A stretch of DNA of 64,000 nt from Desulfosporosinus metallidurans (GTDB lineage Bacteria > Bacillota > Desulfitobacteriia > Desulfitobacteriales > Desulfitobacteriaceae): NCBI RefSeq assembly GCF_001936615.1, contig NZ_MLBF01000007.1, positions 1 through 64,000 of the forward strand, given 5' to 3'. The notes beneath the pieces are model-generated. The model saw only the letters and a program-made list of their open reading frames with translations, ran no database searches and was not told the DNA's origin. Each line of letters starts with the position of its first letter. Within the stretch, counting starts at the first letter, position 1. Below are positions 54,464 through 63,259 of this stretch, in pieces. The position numbers were made by a program, and so were the translations under genes.

Positions 54464-55323
54464 GACTTTGCACCTGCTTTCCAAAGGGATGTTAAAGCCC
54501 TCTTTACCAATACTTGAACCAATTCCCTCCGGTAACTGGCATTGGCACGTATATCATCAATCGGTTGACATTCGTCTGCCGCAATTTTCGCTGCTTTTTC
54601 AATAAGCTCAGCGCTCATAATTTGCTCGGTTAATGACTCTTCGCTTTTTATCGCCCTCATCGGCACAGGAGCAACAGCTCCCAAACCTAAGCGGACTTCC
54701 TGGCATCTATCTCCATCTAATTTAAGAACACAGGCAACACTGACTAACGCAATATCCATTGATCGCCTTAAACTTTCTTTCAGGTAAATACTTTGGTAAT
54801 CTAGGGGCAATCTAGGTAATTGAATCTCTTTGAGAATTTCTCCAGGAATCAAGGCAGTTTTTCCGGGCCCTTTAAAAAAGTGCTTTGCTGGAATTATCCT
54901 ATCACCATTCTTACTTTGGGCAATCATAGTGCCCCCTAAAATCAAGATCGGCGTAGCTGTCTCCACTGAAGGAGCAGCCGTAACTAAATTACCACCTACA
55001 GTGGCTAAAGTCCGTACCTGCCAAGATCCTAAAACATGAGCTGCTTCGGCAAGTAAAGGGAATTCCCTTTTAATTACCGGTGAAACCTCAATATCATGGA
55101 TTGTAGTTAAAGCACCTATCCGTATTTGGTCTGCATCTTCAATGAAATTTAATTCGTTAACGCTTTTTAAATCAATAATTTGGGATACCCTAACTTTTTT
55201 ATGTTCTAGTTTAACCACCAAATCAGTGCCTCCAGCCCATAATGTTGCGTCTTTATGTTCGTCTAAATAGTTCAGGGCCTTTTCTAGGCTTTTAGGTCTA
55301 AAGTAGATTTCTGCTTGTACCAC
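54460..55323 (-). CDS. Xanthine dehydrogenase-family FAD-binding subunit (third hydroxylase)
   Basis: About 287 residues from a GTG at 55321-55323 (GAGG eight bases upstream). FAD signatures: DATLWAGGTDLVVKLE and GSWQVRTLATVGGNLVTAAPSVETATPILIL; the C-terminal CO_deh_flav_C domain follows (LGLGAVAPVPMRA). It starts about 80 bases after livK, with a hairpin between, so the hydroxylase genes are probably transcribed from the liv promoter. Confidence 0.92.
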   Translation of the reverse strand: MVQAEIYFRPKSLEKALNYLDEHKDATLWAGGTDLVVKLEHKKVRVSQIIDLKSVNELNFIEDADQIRIGALTTIHDIEVSPVIKREFPLLAEAAHVLGSWQVRTLATVGGNLVTAAPSVETATPILILGGTMIAQSKNGDRIIPAKHFFKGPGKTALIPGEILKEIQLPRLPLDYQSIYLKESLRRSMDIALVSVACVLKLDGDRCQEVRLGLGAVAPVPMRAIKSEESLTEQIMSAELIEKAAKIAADECQPIDDIRANASYRRELVQVLVKRALTSLWKAGAKS

Positions 55324-55354
55324 ACTGATCACCTCACATTTTAGCTTTTCGGTA

Positions 55355-55383
55355 GGGGTCTCTGATAATACTTTGAGACCCCC
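55355..55383. other. Hairpin between livK and the hydroxylase FAD gene
   Basis: GGGGTCTC (55355-55362) pairs with GAGACCCC (55375-55382), 20 bases beyond the livK stop. On the minus strand it is not followed by a T tract, so it probably lets some transcripts through to the hydroxylase genes and may stabilise the livK end. Confidence 0.55.
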
Positions 55384-55402
55384 TTCGAAATAATACCGTT
55401 AA

Positions 55403-56701
55403 CTAATTTTCAAATGTTGATGCTGGATAGAATTTAAATTGTTCCCACTGACCATCTTTTGCTATGAGGGCATTAAAGCTGCCAGATGTAGTCCCATGAT
55501 CATCGAAGTTACAATCTCCAGAGGGTCCTTCGTAATCAATATCATTTCCTTTTTTTAACTCAGCAAATGCATCTTTGTAAGAGTGAACTTTAACTCCTGG
55601 AGGGCTGGCTACTTTCTTATAATTTTGATTTATGGTAGTTCCATCCGCCTTACCACCAGCTTGAATTGCTAAAGCCATAATCATCATAGCGTCATAAGAA
55701 TTCGCCTCAAAATTACCTCCCGGTTCTTTCCCAAATGTAGCCTTATATTCAGAAGAAAACTTCTTATAATCTTCACTGGTGTTATCTCCCGCCGGTATTT
55801 CAGTAAGAATACCATTCATAATATCTTTACCTACTAATTTGAAAATTTCAGGCACAGCGACGTCGCTCGAAACCATCCACTGCCATTTATAATCACGTTG
55901 CTTGCATTGTTTGAGAATAGTTGGGGCGGTTTCTTGCCCTGTTCCCAACCAAACAGCTTCTGGATTTGTATCAGCTACCTTTTTTAGTTCTGCCAAGTAG
56001 CTTGATTGTCGGCTCTGGAAAGGCAAAATCATTGTGACTGAGCCACCTAGTTTCTCAAACTGTTCTTTCACTGCATTGCCAATCGAAGTAGTACTTTCCG
56101 CGGTTTCGAACATGATAGCAATTTTACGATATCCTTTGTCCCAAAGTGATTGAGCCGCTACCTTACCATCCAAAGAGTCCGACGGAACAGTTCGTAACTG
56201 ATAGTCCCCGCCGATTTTATCCAATTTTGTTGTTCCTGCATAGGGAGAGGCTATAAACACCTTATTTTGTTTTGCAAAATCCCATATCGCCAGCAAAACG
56301 TCGGAGATCATTCCATGCATCGCGATTACTCCGTTAGCTGTAATGAGTTTTCTTGCTCCCCGAATTCCGCTCTCAACCGTACTTTGATCATCTTCAGTGT
56401 AGAGCATGATCTTACGGCCATTTACTCCACCAGCGGCATTAATTTGATCAACTGCCAGCTTGGCAGCATTATAAACAGGTTTACCAAAGGCCCCCATCTC
56501 GCCCGTATAAGATGTAAGTATTCCGATTGGAATGTCGCCACTCGAACTTGCACTCGTACTTCCCGTGGTTTTTCCCGTATCGGAAGGCCCACTAGTCTGT
56601 TTAGTGCACCCCGATATGGCAAGAAGACCAATACATAAAATTACAACTAAACTATGCATGCCAAATTTTTTTATGTACTTAGACATACGCAAGTTTAACA
56701 T
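55403..56701 (-). CDS. livK: Branched-chain amino acid-type ABC transporter substrate-binding lipoprotein
   Basis: A 432-residue extracytoplasmic binding protein with a lipoprotein signal (SLVVILCIGLLAISGC, lipobox Cys near residue 32) and a Ser/Thr linker. The periplasmic-binding type I fold is clear: IPIGILTSYTGEMGAFGKPVYNAAKLAVDQINAAGGVNGRKIMLYTEDDQS. Members bind amino acids, amides, urea, aromatic acids or purines. Because it stands between the ABC genes and a molybdenum hydroxylase operon, its ligand is probably the catabolic substrate rather than leucine. GGGAGGATGAGA precedes the ATG. Confidence 0.92.
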   Translation of the reverse strand: MLNLRMSKYIKKFGMHSLVVILCIGLLAISGCTKQTSGPSDTGKTTGSTSASSSGDIPIGILTSYTGEMGAFGKPVYNAAKLAVDQINAAGGVNGRKIMLYTEDDQSTVESGIRGARKLITANGVIAMHGMISDVLLAIWDFAKQNKVFIASPYAGTTKLDKIGGDYQLRTVPSDSLDGKVAAQSLWDKGYRKIAIMFETAESTTSIGNAVKEQFEKLGGSVTMILPFQSRQSSYLAELKKVADTNPEAVWLGTGQETAPTILKQCKQRDYKWQWMVSSDVAVPEIFKLVGKDIMNGILTEIPAGDNTSEDYKKFSSEYKATFGKEPGGNFEANSYDAMMIMALAIQAGGKADGTTINQNYKKVASPPGVKVHSYKDAFAELKKGNDIDYEGPSGDCNFDDHGTTSGSFNALIAKDGQWEQFKFYPASTFEN

Positions 56702-56819
56702 TCATTCTCATCCTCCCATGATTTATTATCTAATCTTAACTGAACAGTTTGAGCTATGGACTTAAACTTTCCCACATATGCATCTAACAGCAAAGTTCTC
56801 CATTCACCTCCATTCTAGA

Positions 56820-57536
56820 TTAACTAACATTGTGACCTAAAAACAGCCTTTCGAATTCCTCTTCATCCTCTAAAAATCCCTCCCCTGAACCTTCTTTTCG
56901 TACCAAGCCAGATTCCAAAAGATAGACACGATCAACGTGAGCCAAAACTTCTTTAGGGCTTTCTTCTACTACCCAGATAACTGCAGTACCATCATCCCTA
57001 ATTTTGCTAATTAGATTAATCATTGTTTCAGTTGCTTGAGGCGATAAACCAGATGTTGGCTCATCGAGAATCAATAATCGCGGGTTAAGTAACAATGCAC
57101 TACCAACAGCCAATAGTTGTCTTTCTCCTCCACTTAAAGTCCCGGCTTTTTGTTTGCAACGCTCTTTTAATTTCGGAAATCGATGATAGATGGTTTCAAT
57201 GGCTTCTTTTGGATTTTTAATCGTAAAGGCTCCCAATTCTAGATTTTCTGCTACTGTTAAATCTGCAAAAACGTTTTTTTCCTGCGGAACATAGCCTAAA
57301 CCTCGGCTTGCTAGAGCATGATGCTTAAGTGGCGAAATATCTTCTTCTTTAAATAAGATCTGACCTTTCATCAGAGGTAATATCCCAGCTATTGTTTTCA
57401 TCAAAGTAGATTTTCCAGCACCGTTTGGTCCTAAGACTGCTACCATTTCAGATTCTTCCACTCTGAGTTCAACTCCATGAAGGATAGGTATTTTTCCATA
57501 ACCAGATTCTACAGACTTACATTTTAATAAACTCAT
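56820..57536 (-). CDS. livF: ABC transporter ATP-binding protein LivF
   Basis: A 238-residue ATPase: Walker A GPNGAGKS, signature LSGGERQ, Walker B LLILDEPTSGLSP. The start overlaps livG by four bases. It pairs with LivG to drive the importer. The switch region reads VVEESPKEVL, where the usual H-loop histidine appears to be Glu (VVEES instead of VVEHN), possibly of no consequence in a heterodimer with LivG. Confidence 0.93.
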   Translation of the reverse strand: MSLLKCKSVESGYGKIPILHGVELRVEESEMVAVLGPNGAGKSTLMKTIAGILPLMKGQILFKEEDISPLKHHALASRGLGYVPQEKNVFADLTVAENLELGAFTIKNPKEAIETIYHRFPKLKERCKQKAGTLSGGERQLLAVGSALLLNPRLLILDEPTSGLSPQATETMINLISKIRDDGTAVIWVVEESPKEVLAHVDRVYLLESGLVRKEGSGEGFLEDEEEFERLFLGHNVS

Positions 57537-58291
57537 GCTGTCCCCCCCAAATACACTTCAATAACCTTCGGGTTTTTAAAAATCTCCTGAGGTGTGCCTT
57601 CCGCGATATTTTGACCTAAGTTCAGAACATAAATGTAATCACATAAGCTTGAAATAAAGCCTAGATTATGATCAACTATTAATAATGTCAGTCCTTGCGC
57701 ACGAAGTTTTAATAAAATTTTTACTAGTTGATTCTGCAAGGTCGGATTAATTCCAGCCGCAGGTTCATCTAATAATAATACTTCTGGATTTAGCATAAAC
57801 TGCCTTGCGATTTCAGCAATACGAGCCTCACCTGCACTGAGGTTAGCTATCAAATCATTTTTACGTTCTAGTAATCCGAATTCCTCTAATAACTTTAGTG
57901 CATTGTTTCGGTGTTCTTCTTCCTGCTCTTTGACTTTCTTTCCGTTAATCAGACCCCACCAAGGGTGTTCTCCTCTCTGGCCTTTCGGAATTACCATCAT
58001 ATTTTCCATAACTGTCATTTGCGCAAAGCCTTGAGAAGTCTGAAAAGTTCGGGCCAACCCCAAAGTAGCAATTTTATTTGCTGGTAAATGACTAATTTTT
58101 TCCTCTTTAAAGTAAACATCCCCATTAGTAGCAGGATAATAACCAGCAATGCAATTGAACAGAGTGCTTTTACCCGCACCATTTGGTCCGATTAAACCCG
58201 TGATGGAATTTGTCTGAACTTTTAAGCTGACATCGTTTACTGCTATGAGTCCGCCAAAAATCTTACTCACCCTATTAACGTTAAGTAGCAC
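57533..58291 (-). CDS. livG: ABC transporter ATP-binding protein LivG
   Basis: About 252 residues from a GTG at 58289-58291, eight bases after GAGGAGG. Walker A GPNGAGKS, signature-like NLSAGEAR (in place of LSGGQ), Walker B VLLLDEPAAGINP and H-loop IVDHNLGFI are present. The region QGFAQMTVMENMMVIPKGQRGEHPW is typical of LivG. Second ATPase of the HAAT-type importer. Confidence 0.93.
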   Translation of the reverse strand: MLLNVNRVSKIFGGLIAVNDVSLKVQTNSITGLIGPNGAGKSTLFNCIAGYYPATNGDVYFKEEKISHLPANKIATLGLARTFQTSQGFAQMTVMENMMVIPKGQRGEHPWWGLINGKKVKEQEEEHRNNALKLLEEFGLLERKNDLIANLSAGEARIAEIARQFMLNPEVLLLDEPAAGINPTLQNQLVKILLKLRAQGLTLLIVDHNLGFISSLCDYIYVLNLGQNIAEGTPQEIFKNPKVIEVYLGGTA

Positions 58292-58304
58292 TAACCTCAC
58301 CTCC

Positions 58305-59243
58305 TCAATCTACCGCGTTCCGTTCTGGAAGAATTCCTTTGGGCTTAAAACGAATGATTAAAACTAAAATTAACCCCATTGCAATAAACCTACTTGCAGC
58401 CATAATCGGAGCTAATTCCGCAGAAGCCTGCATAAACCTTGTCGCTTCTTGAATACCTACAATCACGGCTGATCCTAATATCATTCCTTTATAATTACCC
58501 GTACCCCCGATGGTTAAGGCAATCCAAGCGATCCAGGTCACTTCACTGACAAAAAGGGATGGGACAATCAAACTTGTATACCAAACATAAAATGATCCTG
58601 CAAAACCAATCACTGCAGCCCCAAGAACGAATGACCACATTTTAAATTTCGCAATATTTTTCCCTGCTGCTAATGCAGCATCTTCGTTTTCTCTGATAGC
58701 CTTAAGCGTCCTACCAAATGGCGAACGATCAAGGCGTGAGAATAGAAACCAAAAAAAACCAACCGCGACGACGATAAGTAAGGCATAAAAATACTGGTAA
58801 GAGTCCGCAGATTCAAACAGCTCGCGAAATGGTTGTCTTAGCCCAATAAAACCCGTTACCCCGTTAGTCAACCAAGTTTCATTAGTAAACAGATACCTAA
58901 CAACTTCTGCAAAGGCATAAGTAGCAATCGCTAAATATTCGCCTTTTAAGCGAATAGCGGGTAATCCAACTAAAAAAGCAAATATAGCAGAAACCAAACC
59001 AGATCCAATAAAGCCCACGATCATTGGCAAATGAAAGCCAAACATGTAGGCATCCGTAGTATTCGGAGAGGGGGCTGTTAAAATAACATAGGTATAAGCT
59101 CCAATTGCGAAAAAGGCCACAACGCCTAAATCAATTAAGCCAGTCGTGCCAAACCTCATATTCAAACCCAAGGCGAGTAATGTATAAATTCCCATCAAAA
59201 CAACAATCCCCGCAATAAATACTCCAATATTAATTGCCCTCAC
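58305..59243 (-). CDS. livM: ABC transporter permease LivM
   Basis: A hydrophobic protein of about 310 residues with roughly nine helices: GIYTLLALGLNMRFGTTGLIDLGVVAFFAIGAYTYVIL, LPAIRLKGEYLAIATYAFAEVVR, SPFGRTLKAIRENEDAALAAGKNIAKFK and GGTGNYKGMILGSAVIVGIQE. The reading-frame start (GTG at 59243) overlaps its own ribosome binding site (GGGAGG); eight bases after that site is ATT AAT ATT, so a rare ATT start or a downstream ATG are alternatives. It overlaps livH by 14 bases. Confidence 0.9.
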   Translation of the reverse strand: MRAINIGVFIAGIVVLMGIYTLLALGLNMRFGTTGLIDLGVVAFFAIGAYTYVILTAPSPNTTDAYMFGFHLPMIVGFIGSGLVSAIFAFLVGLPAIRLKGEYLAIATYAFAEVVRYLFTNETWLTNGVTGFIGLRQPFRELFESADSYQYFYALLIVVAVGFFWFLFSRLDRSPFGRTLKAIRENEDAALAAGKNIAKFKMWSFVLGAAVIGFAGSFYVWYTSLIVPSLFVSEVTWIAWIALTIGGTGNYKGMILGSAVIVGIQEATRFMQASAELAPIMAASRFIAMGLILVLIIRFKPKGILPERNAVD

Positions 59244-60093
59244 CTCCCAAAATCCCTTGTGGTTTAAAGATCAGTACTAAAATAACCATGGCAAAGGCGA
59301 CAGCAGGGCGATAAGCAGCTGGAAGAATTATTACGCTCATATCCATGCCTACACCGATGATCATGGCTCCAATCATTACCCCGTATAGACTCCCAATCCC
59401 CCCCAATACTACAGCTGATAAAATAAGTAGAATAACTGACCATCCCATGTCAGTGTACACAGTTCCAATCAAACCGTAAAAAATTCCAGCCATAGCCCCT
59501 AAAGCCGAAGAAATTAACCAAGCAATCGAAGCAATTTTTTCCGTGTCAATCCCCCTAGCATTTGCCAAAGTCAAATTACTAGCCATGGCTCTAATCGCTT
59601 TACCGGTCAAGGTCCTAGTTAAAATAAGATGTAGTCCATATACGCTAGCTATAGCTAATATAATCACTGTCATTTCTGTCCCTGAGATTATGGGAAAACC
59701 GTTTATTTCAAAGACTTTAGATGATGTCACATTATAGGATTTCGCTTGCACACCATAAATAGCTTCGATCGATCCGTGAAGTATATAGGAAACCCCAACA
59801 GAAGTGAATAATAAGTAAAGGCTCCCATAATTTCGAATCGGCTTATAAAATACTTTAAATGTTAACCACCCTACCAATGTGGTAATTAATGTAGATAATA
59901 GAAAGGAGATATAAATATTAATACCGAGTGTTACATTGAAGGTGTAACCTAAATATGCCCCTAACGTTAAAATTTGCCCATGGGAGATGTTTAAGAAACT
60001 CTCAATTCTTCTAACAAGTGAAAACCCAACTGATCCTAGTAGTAAGATTGTTCCACTAACTAAACCTGAAATTAAATAAGGAAGATAATCCAT
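59230..60093 (-). CDS. livH: ABC transporter permease LivH
   Basis: About 287 residues from the ATG at 60091-60093 (GAGGAGG six bases upstream); the 60114 start adds seven unsupported residues. Typical opening SGLVSGTILLLGSVGFSLVRRIESFLNISHGQILTLGAYLGYTF, then the loop TGKAIRAMASNLTLANARGIDTEKIASIAWLISSALGAMAGIFYG. It is the first gene of the importer operon, preceded by a long leader from a sigma-54 promoter at 60336-60351. Confidence 0.93.
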   Translation of the reverse strand: MDYLPYLISGLVSGTILLLGSVGFSLVRRIESFLNISHGQILTLGAYLGYTFNVTLGINIYISFLLSTLITTLVGWLTFKVFYKPIRNYGSLYLLFTSVGVSYILHGSIEAIYGVQAKSYNVTSSKVFEINGFPIISGTEMTVIILAIASVYGLHLILTRTLTGKAIRAMASNLTLANARGIDTEKIASIAWLISSALGAMAGIFYGLIGTVYTDMGWSVILLILSAVVLGGIGSLYGVMIGAMIIGVGMDMSVIILPAAYRPAVAFAMVILVLIFKPQGILGGEGN

Positions 60094-60335
60094 GAATAGC
60101 CTCCTCTCTTTCAATAAAATATCTTAACCTCATGTTACTTTTTGAGTTAAGTCGTTACTTTAATTAAGAATATTTTTTCATTTCTCATTTTCCCAGTGAT
60201 AAAATTTACAACACCTGTCCCCATGTGTAACAGATTTTTCCTGTTTCATCAATTTTGGTACGCTATCCAGAGTATAATTTAAATTCATTTTATCCCTCCC
60301 TTATTTCAATAGCCCAATTGACAAAATTGAATATT

Positions 60336-60351
60336 TGCAATTTTCATGCCA
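60336..60351 (-). promoter_or_regulatory. Sigma-54 promoter of the liv-hydroxylase operon
   Basis: On the minus strand TGGCAT-GAAAA-TTGCA fits TGGCAC-N5-TTGCW. Predicted transcription would begin near 60325, giving a leader of about 230 bases before livH. The matching activator repeat lies about 79 bp upstream of the -24 element. Confidence 0.78.
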
Positions 60352-60420
60352 ATTATCCTAACCCCCATCAGCTAATCAGTTTGAGGAGTTCCGACATAAA
60401 CTTTCGCAAATTTCAGTTAT

Positions 60421-60437
60421 CATTTTTGACAAAAATG
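60421..60437. promoter_or_regulatory. Predicted activator (UAS) site upstream of the liv operon
   Basis: CATTTTTGACAAAAATG, a perfect 7-3-7 inverted repeat with the same arms as the site at 46088-46104; only the centre differs (GAC against GAT). Flanking TTAT and G are also shared. Confidence 0.7.
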
Positions 60438-60471
60438 GAAATATTTTCTCATCCTTGAGAAATATTTTGGG

Positions 60472-60843
60472 ACCGACAATGTTGGTGTAAACTGTAAATT
60501 AATTCTCAAAGATAACGTCTTATTAGATACAGTTAACAATGCGGCTACCAGAAGCTACATTGTCTCAGGATTAATCCAGCGTGATGAAGAAACCTTAACC
60601 TTTACAACAAATCCTGGTAAGTTGTTTGTTCACACTTACCACTACTCCCCTCCAATAGCTCAGACTATCGCGGGTAACTAACAGTGAAATTTTACGAGGG
60701 TTCTATTATTACCTTCTGTAGCTATTGACTACATGTTATTCCATTCTGTTCAGGTTATTGTAATTCTTATTGCTATCGCATTGTTGCTCGTGCAACGTCG
60801 AAGAAGGAAAGTAGCATTGGAGCAAGGTAGGTACATTAAATAA
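60472..60843 (+). pseudogene. C-terminal fragment of a surface-protein-like gene (CFI-box-CTERM type)
   Basis: Two consecutive frames give collinear text: FTTNPGKLFVHTYHYSPPIAQTIAGN, then a stop, then FTRVLLLPSVAIDYMLFHS followed by a hydrophobic helix and VQRRRRK. The 'YYxYSPPIA...xLLPLVG...membrane helix...RRRRK' order is what I recall from proteins with the C-terminal CFI-box. The box itself and everything before it are missing. Frame changes and loss of the 5' part make it a pseudogene. Confidence 0.45.
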
Positions 60844-61159
60844 GAAGTAAGTGAAAAATGACGAAAAAGGGGCTATAACAAAACTTCTTTTCGAGTGTTA
60901 CAAACCCTATGCATCCACGAATTCCATACATTCAATGACTATTTCCCATTCCATAGGTATATCTCATCCTTGACAGTGAAACGCCTTCAATTCGAAAATT
61001 CTAAGCCTCAAACCCGCATGAATAGCGGTTTTTCTCGACGTAAAGTTGGCCATTTGCTGAAAAATGTAGGTCAAACCGATACGCATATTTCTTTGAAATT
61101 TGTCTTAATTGTTTGATATTTACTGGTACAATTGTAGGTAATAAAGTGAGCGTTGGTGA
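60844..61159. other. Intergenic stretch before the IS1634-like remnant
   Basis: About 315 bases without a gene I can support. A minus-strand 62-residue frame at 61001-61189 and a plus-strand frame at 60895-61116 show no motif. It may include the outer end of the IS1634-like element. Confidence 0.35.
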
Positions 61160-62330
61160 GCTTGTTGTTTCCTCAAATTGTATCCACAAAGAAGGCCGAT
61201 GGTAAGACCTACGTCCTACCGGGACGGTAAAACCGTGACAAAACGCCGTATTGCTAGCTTGGGCAACATTGATGAGTATTCCGAAAAAGAAATTGAGCAG
61301 ATCATTTTTAAACTCAATTCGCTCCTACAAAATAGGGTCTTGGGTTCGCTTAATGACTTTGATCCTAAAGCAACGTTACATTTTGGGATTCCCTACGTGG
61401 TTCAATTTTTGTGGGATCAATTTGGTTTAACCAAGGCAATTCGTGATGCCCTAAAAGAGCGCGCTGTGACCTTTGATGTGTCCGGTTATTTACAAGCCAT
61501 GGTCATCAACCGACTGATCGATCCTTCCAGCAAGATGCATTTATTCGACACTATTGAGGATATTTATCTGCCCGATGTGTCACACAAATGGCAACTCCAG
61601 CATTTCTTTCGGGCCCTCGATTATCTCATGGATATCAAGCCACAGCTTGAGCGTTTCTTGTATCATCGGCTCACAGATTTATTCAACTTACAATGTCTTT
61701 GGTGCTTTACGATTTGACAAGTACCCATGTCACGGGGCATCATTGTCCCATAGCTAAGCATGGTCATACTCGCACCCATCGCCCAGATCTCGAACAGGTG
61801 GAACTCAGATTGTTGGTGACACCGGAAGGTCTTCCGATCACACATGAAGTGTTCTCTGGCGAACGCCCGATAAAAATACCGTGCCGAAGATCCTGAAACG
61901 TTTGAAAGAGGAATTTACCGTAAAGCAATGTGTCTTTGTTGGGGATCGTGGAATGGTGACGGACAAAAATCTCATTGTGTTAGCTCAAGCGGGGTATCCC
62001 TATATTGTTGGGTATCATAAACGGGGCCGGATCGTCAGTGATACTTTGTTGCAAACGTATACGGACGTCCAGGCTTACGCTAAGTTGAAGGATAACCTGT
62101 CTTACCTAGAGGTACCGACTGTCCAAGAGGATGATAACAAAGAGGCGCACACAAGGTATATCCTGTGCTACAACCCGGTAAAAGTAGTTCATGACAAGGC
62201 GTTTCGAATGGCTGCCATGGATGAAGCTGAAAATGCACTTTCGGAACTACAACAACGATCAACCAAGCCTAAGCGGGGAAGGAAACCGGATCCTAAAAGC
62301 ACCATGGTTAAGGTACTCTTAATTTCATAA
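61160..62330 (+). mobile_element. IS1634-like (IS4 superfamily) transposase remnant
   Basis: Collinear transposase text is spread over at least four frames: VSTKKADGKTYVLPG, then TVTKRRIASLGNIDEYSEKEIEQI to DYLMDIKPQLERFLYHRL, then MSLVLYDLTSTHVTGHHCPIAKHGHTRTHRPDLEQVEL (the DDE-type 'YDxT' strand) with LLVTPEGLPITHEVFSGE, then VFVGDRGMVTDKNL. The 3' part ends at RGRKPDPKSTMVK, far short of the usual end, so the C-terminal domain and inverted repeat are lost. The element is inactive. Confidence 0.8.
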
Positions 62331-62481
62331 TTATGCAGGTCTTAGTATGAATCCGCGAGCTTGACAACGAGCCTCCGCGGGCGTGATGTTCGACGGCTGG
62401 CCGGCAGCGGCTTCGCTTTATGCCGTCTGGCAAATAAGCCTATCACGTCCACCCTCATTGTAAAGCTCGCTGGGATCGCTC
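62331..62481. other. Repeat-like non-coding debris between IS remnants
   Basis: A more GC-rich non-coding stretch with a GACGGC/GCCGTC inverted pair near 62391-62426. It separates the IS1634-like remnant from an IS3 fragment and probably derives from an insertion sequence end. Confidence 0.35.
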
Positions 62482-62642
62482 TCATAGTTTTACTGATTTA
62501 AACTTCATCGTGCCCTTTAAGGCCGCCTTATAGCACTCCTCCGGGGTTAGATAGTGAATGCACGAATGGATTCGATTCCGATTATAGTGCTTCATGGAAT
62601 TCCGAGACGATCCTATACGCTTCTTCGTACACCCGCCTCAGA
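62482..62642 (-). mobile_element. IS3-family OrfB C-terminal fragment
   Basis: On the minus strand the text RVYEEAYRIVSEF, a frame change, then YNRNRIHSCIHYLTPEECYKA to FKSVKL-stop is the conserved end of IS3-family OrfB transposases (YNxxRxHSxLxYLTPxEF). Only about 50 codons remain. Its broken edge joins directly to the truncated tupA, so this insertion probably removed the tupA 5' end. Confidence 0.7.
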
Positions 62643-63220
62643 AAAAAAGCTGGTTGATAATAAAACAGGAATAAACTATCAACTTGTGATGCATAACGAC
62701 TTCATACTCGTTGGACCAGCGACGGATCCAGCTAAGGTAAAAGCGACAAAAACAACCACAGATGCCTTAAAGGCGATATATGCTAGTCCTTCTCTCTGTC
62801 TCCCGCGGGGATGATTCTGGCACGGATAAGATGGAGAAAGCCTTATGGGCGAAGGCCAATATCAAACCGGCAGGGAGTAAGTATCAGGAAAGTGGACAGG
62901 GCATGGGACAAACTCTCACCATGGCCTCTGAGAAAGAGGGTTATACCCTCACTGACCGCGCAACTTATCTCTCCACGAAGAAAAACCTAAAATTAGATAT
63001 TCTCCTCCAAGGAGAAGCTTCACTTCTAAACATTTATCATGTCATGCAAGTTAACCCCGATAAATTCCCCAAAGTTAATGCCGATGGGGCCAAAGCTTTT
63101 GTTGATTTTATGACGAATGCGGATACCCAAAAACAAATTGCAGCCTTCGGTAAAGACAAGTTTGGGGAAGCCCTCTTCTTCCCAGATGCTGGCAAAAAAA
63201 TAGAGGATCTCGTTAAATAA
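62643..63220 (+). pseudogene. tupA: tupA, tungstate-binding protein gene, 5'-truncated and frameshifted
   Basis: The remaining text begins KLVDNKTGINYQLVMHNDFILVGPATDPAKV, corresponding to the middle of TupA (family 'MxNDFVIVGPxxDPA'). After ALKAIYAS the frame shifts near 62790-62810, and the second frame carries SRGDDSGTDKMEKALWAKANI, GQGMGQTLTMASEKEGYTLTDRATYL and the rest to a normal end. Signal peptide and the first ~100 residues are gone, replaced by an IS3 remnant. TupA binds tungstate outside the cell; this copy cannot function. TupB follows 40 bases later. Confidence 0.85.
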
Positions 63221-63259
63221 TTCCACTTAACTGCTCGCAAAGGAAGGGGATCTAGCCCC

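Noticed and set aside
29488..60351. Naming the island as the nicotinate fermentation cluster of Eubacterium barkeri type
   Set aside because: Mo hydroxylases and a NiaP-like carrier fit, but enamidase, 2-methyleneglutarate mutase and related genes are not seen, and the dimethylmalate-hydratase-like pair lies outside the island.
29488..60351. Naming the island as reductive pyrimidine degradation
   Set aside because: PreA and a C-N hydrolase fit, but dihydropyrimidinase and PreT are missing and the hydroxylases and Kor are unexplained.
60255..60458. 67-codon plus-strand frame upstream of the liv operon
   Set aside because: It covers the sigma-54 promoter and activator repeat, so regulatory function explains the sequence better.
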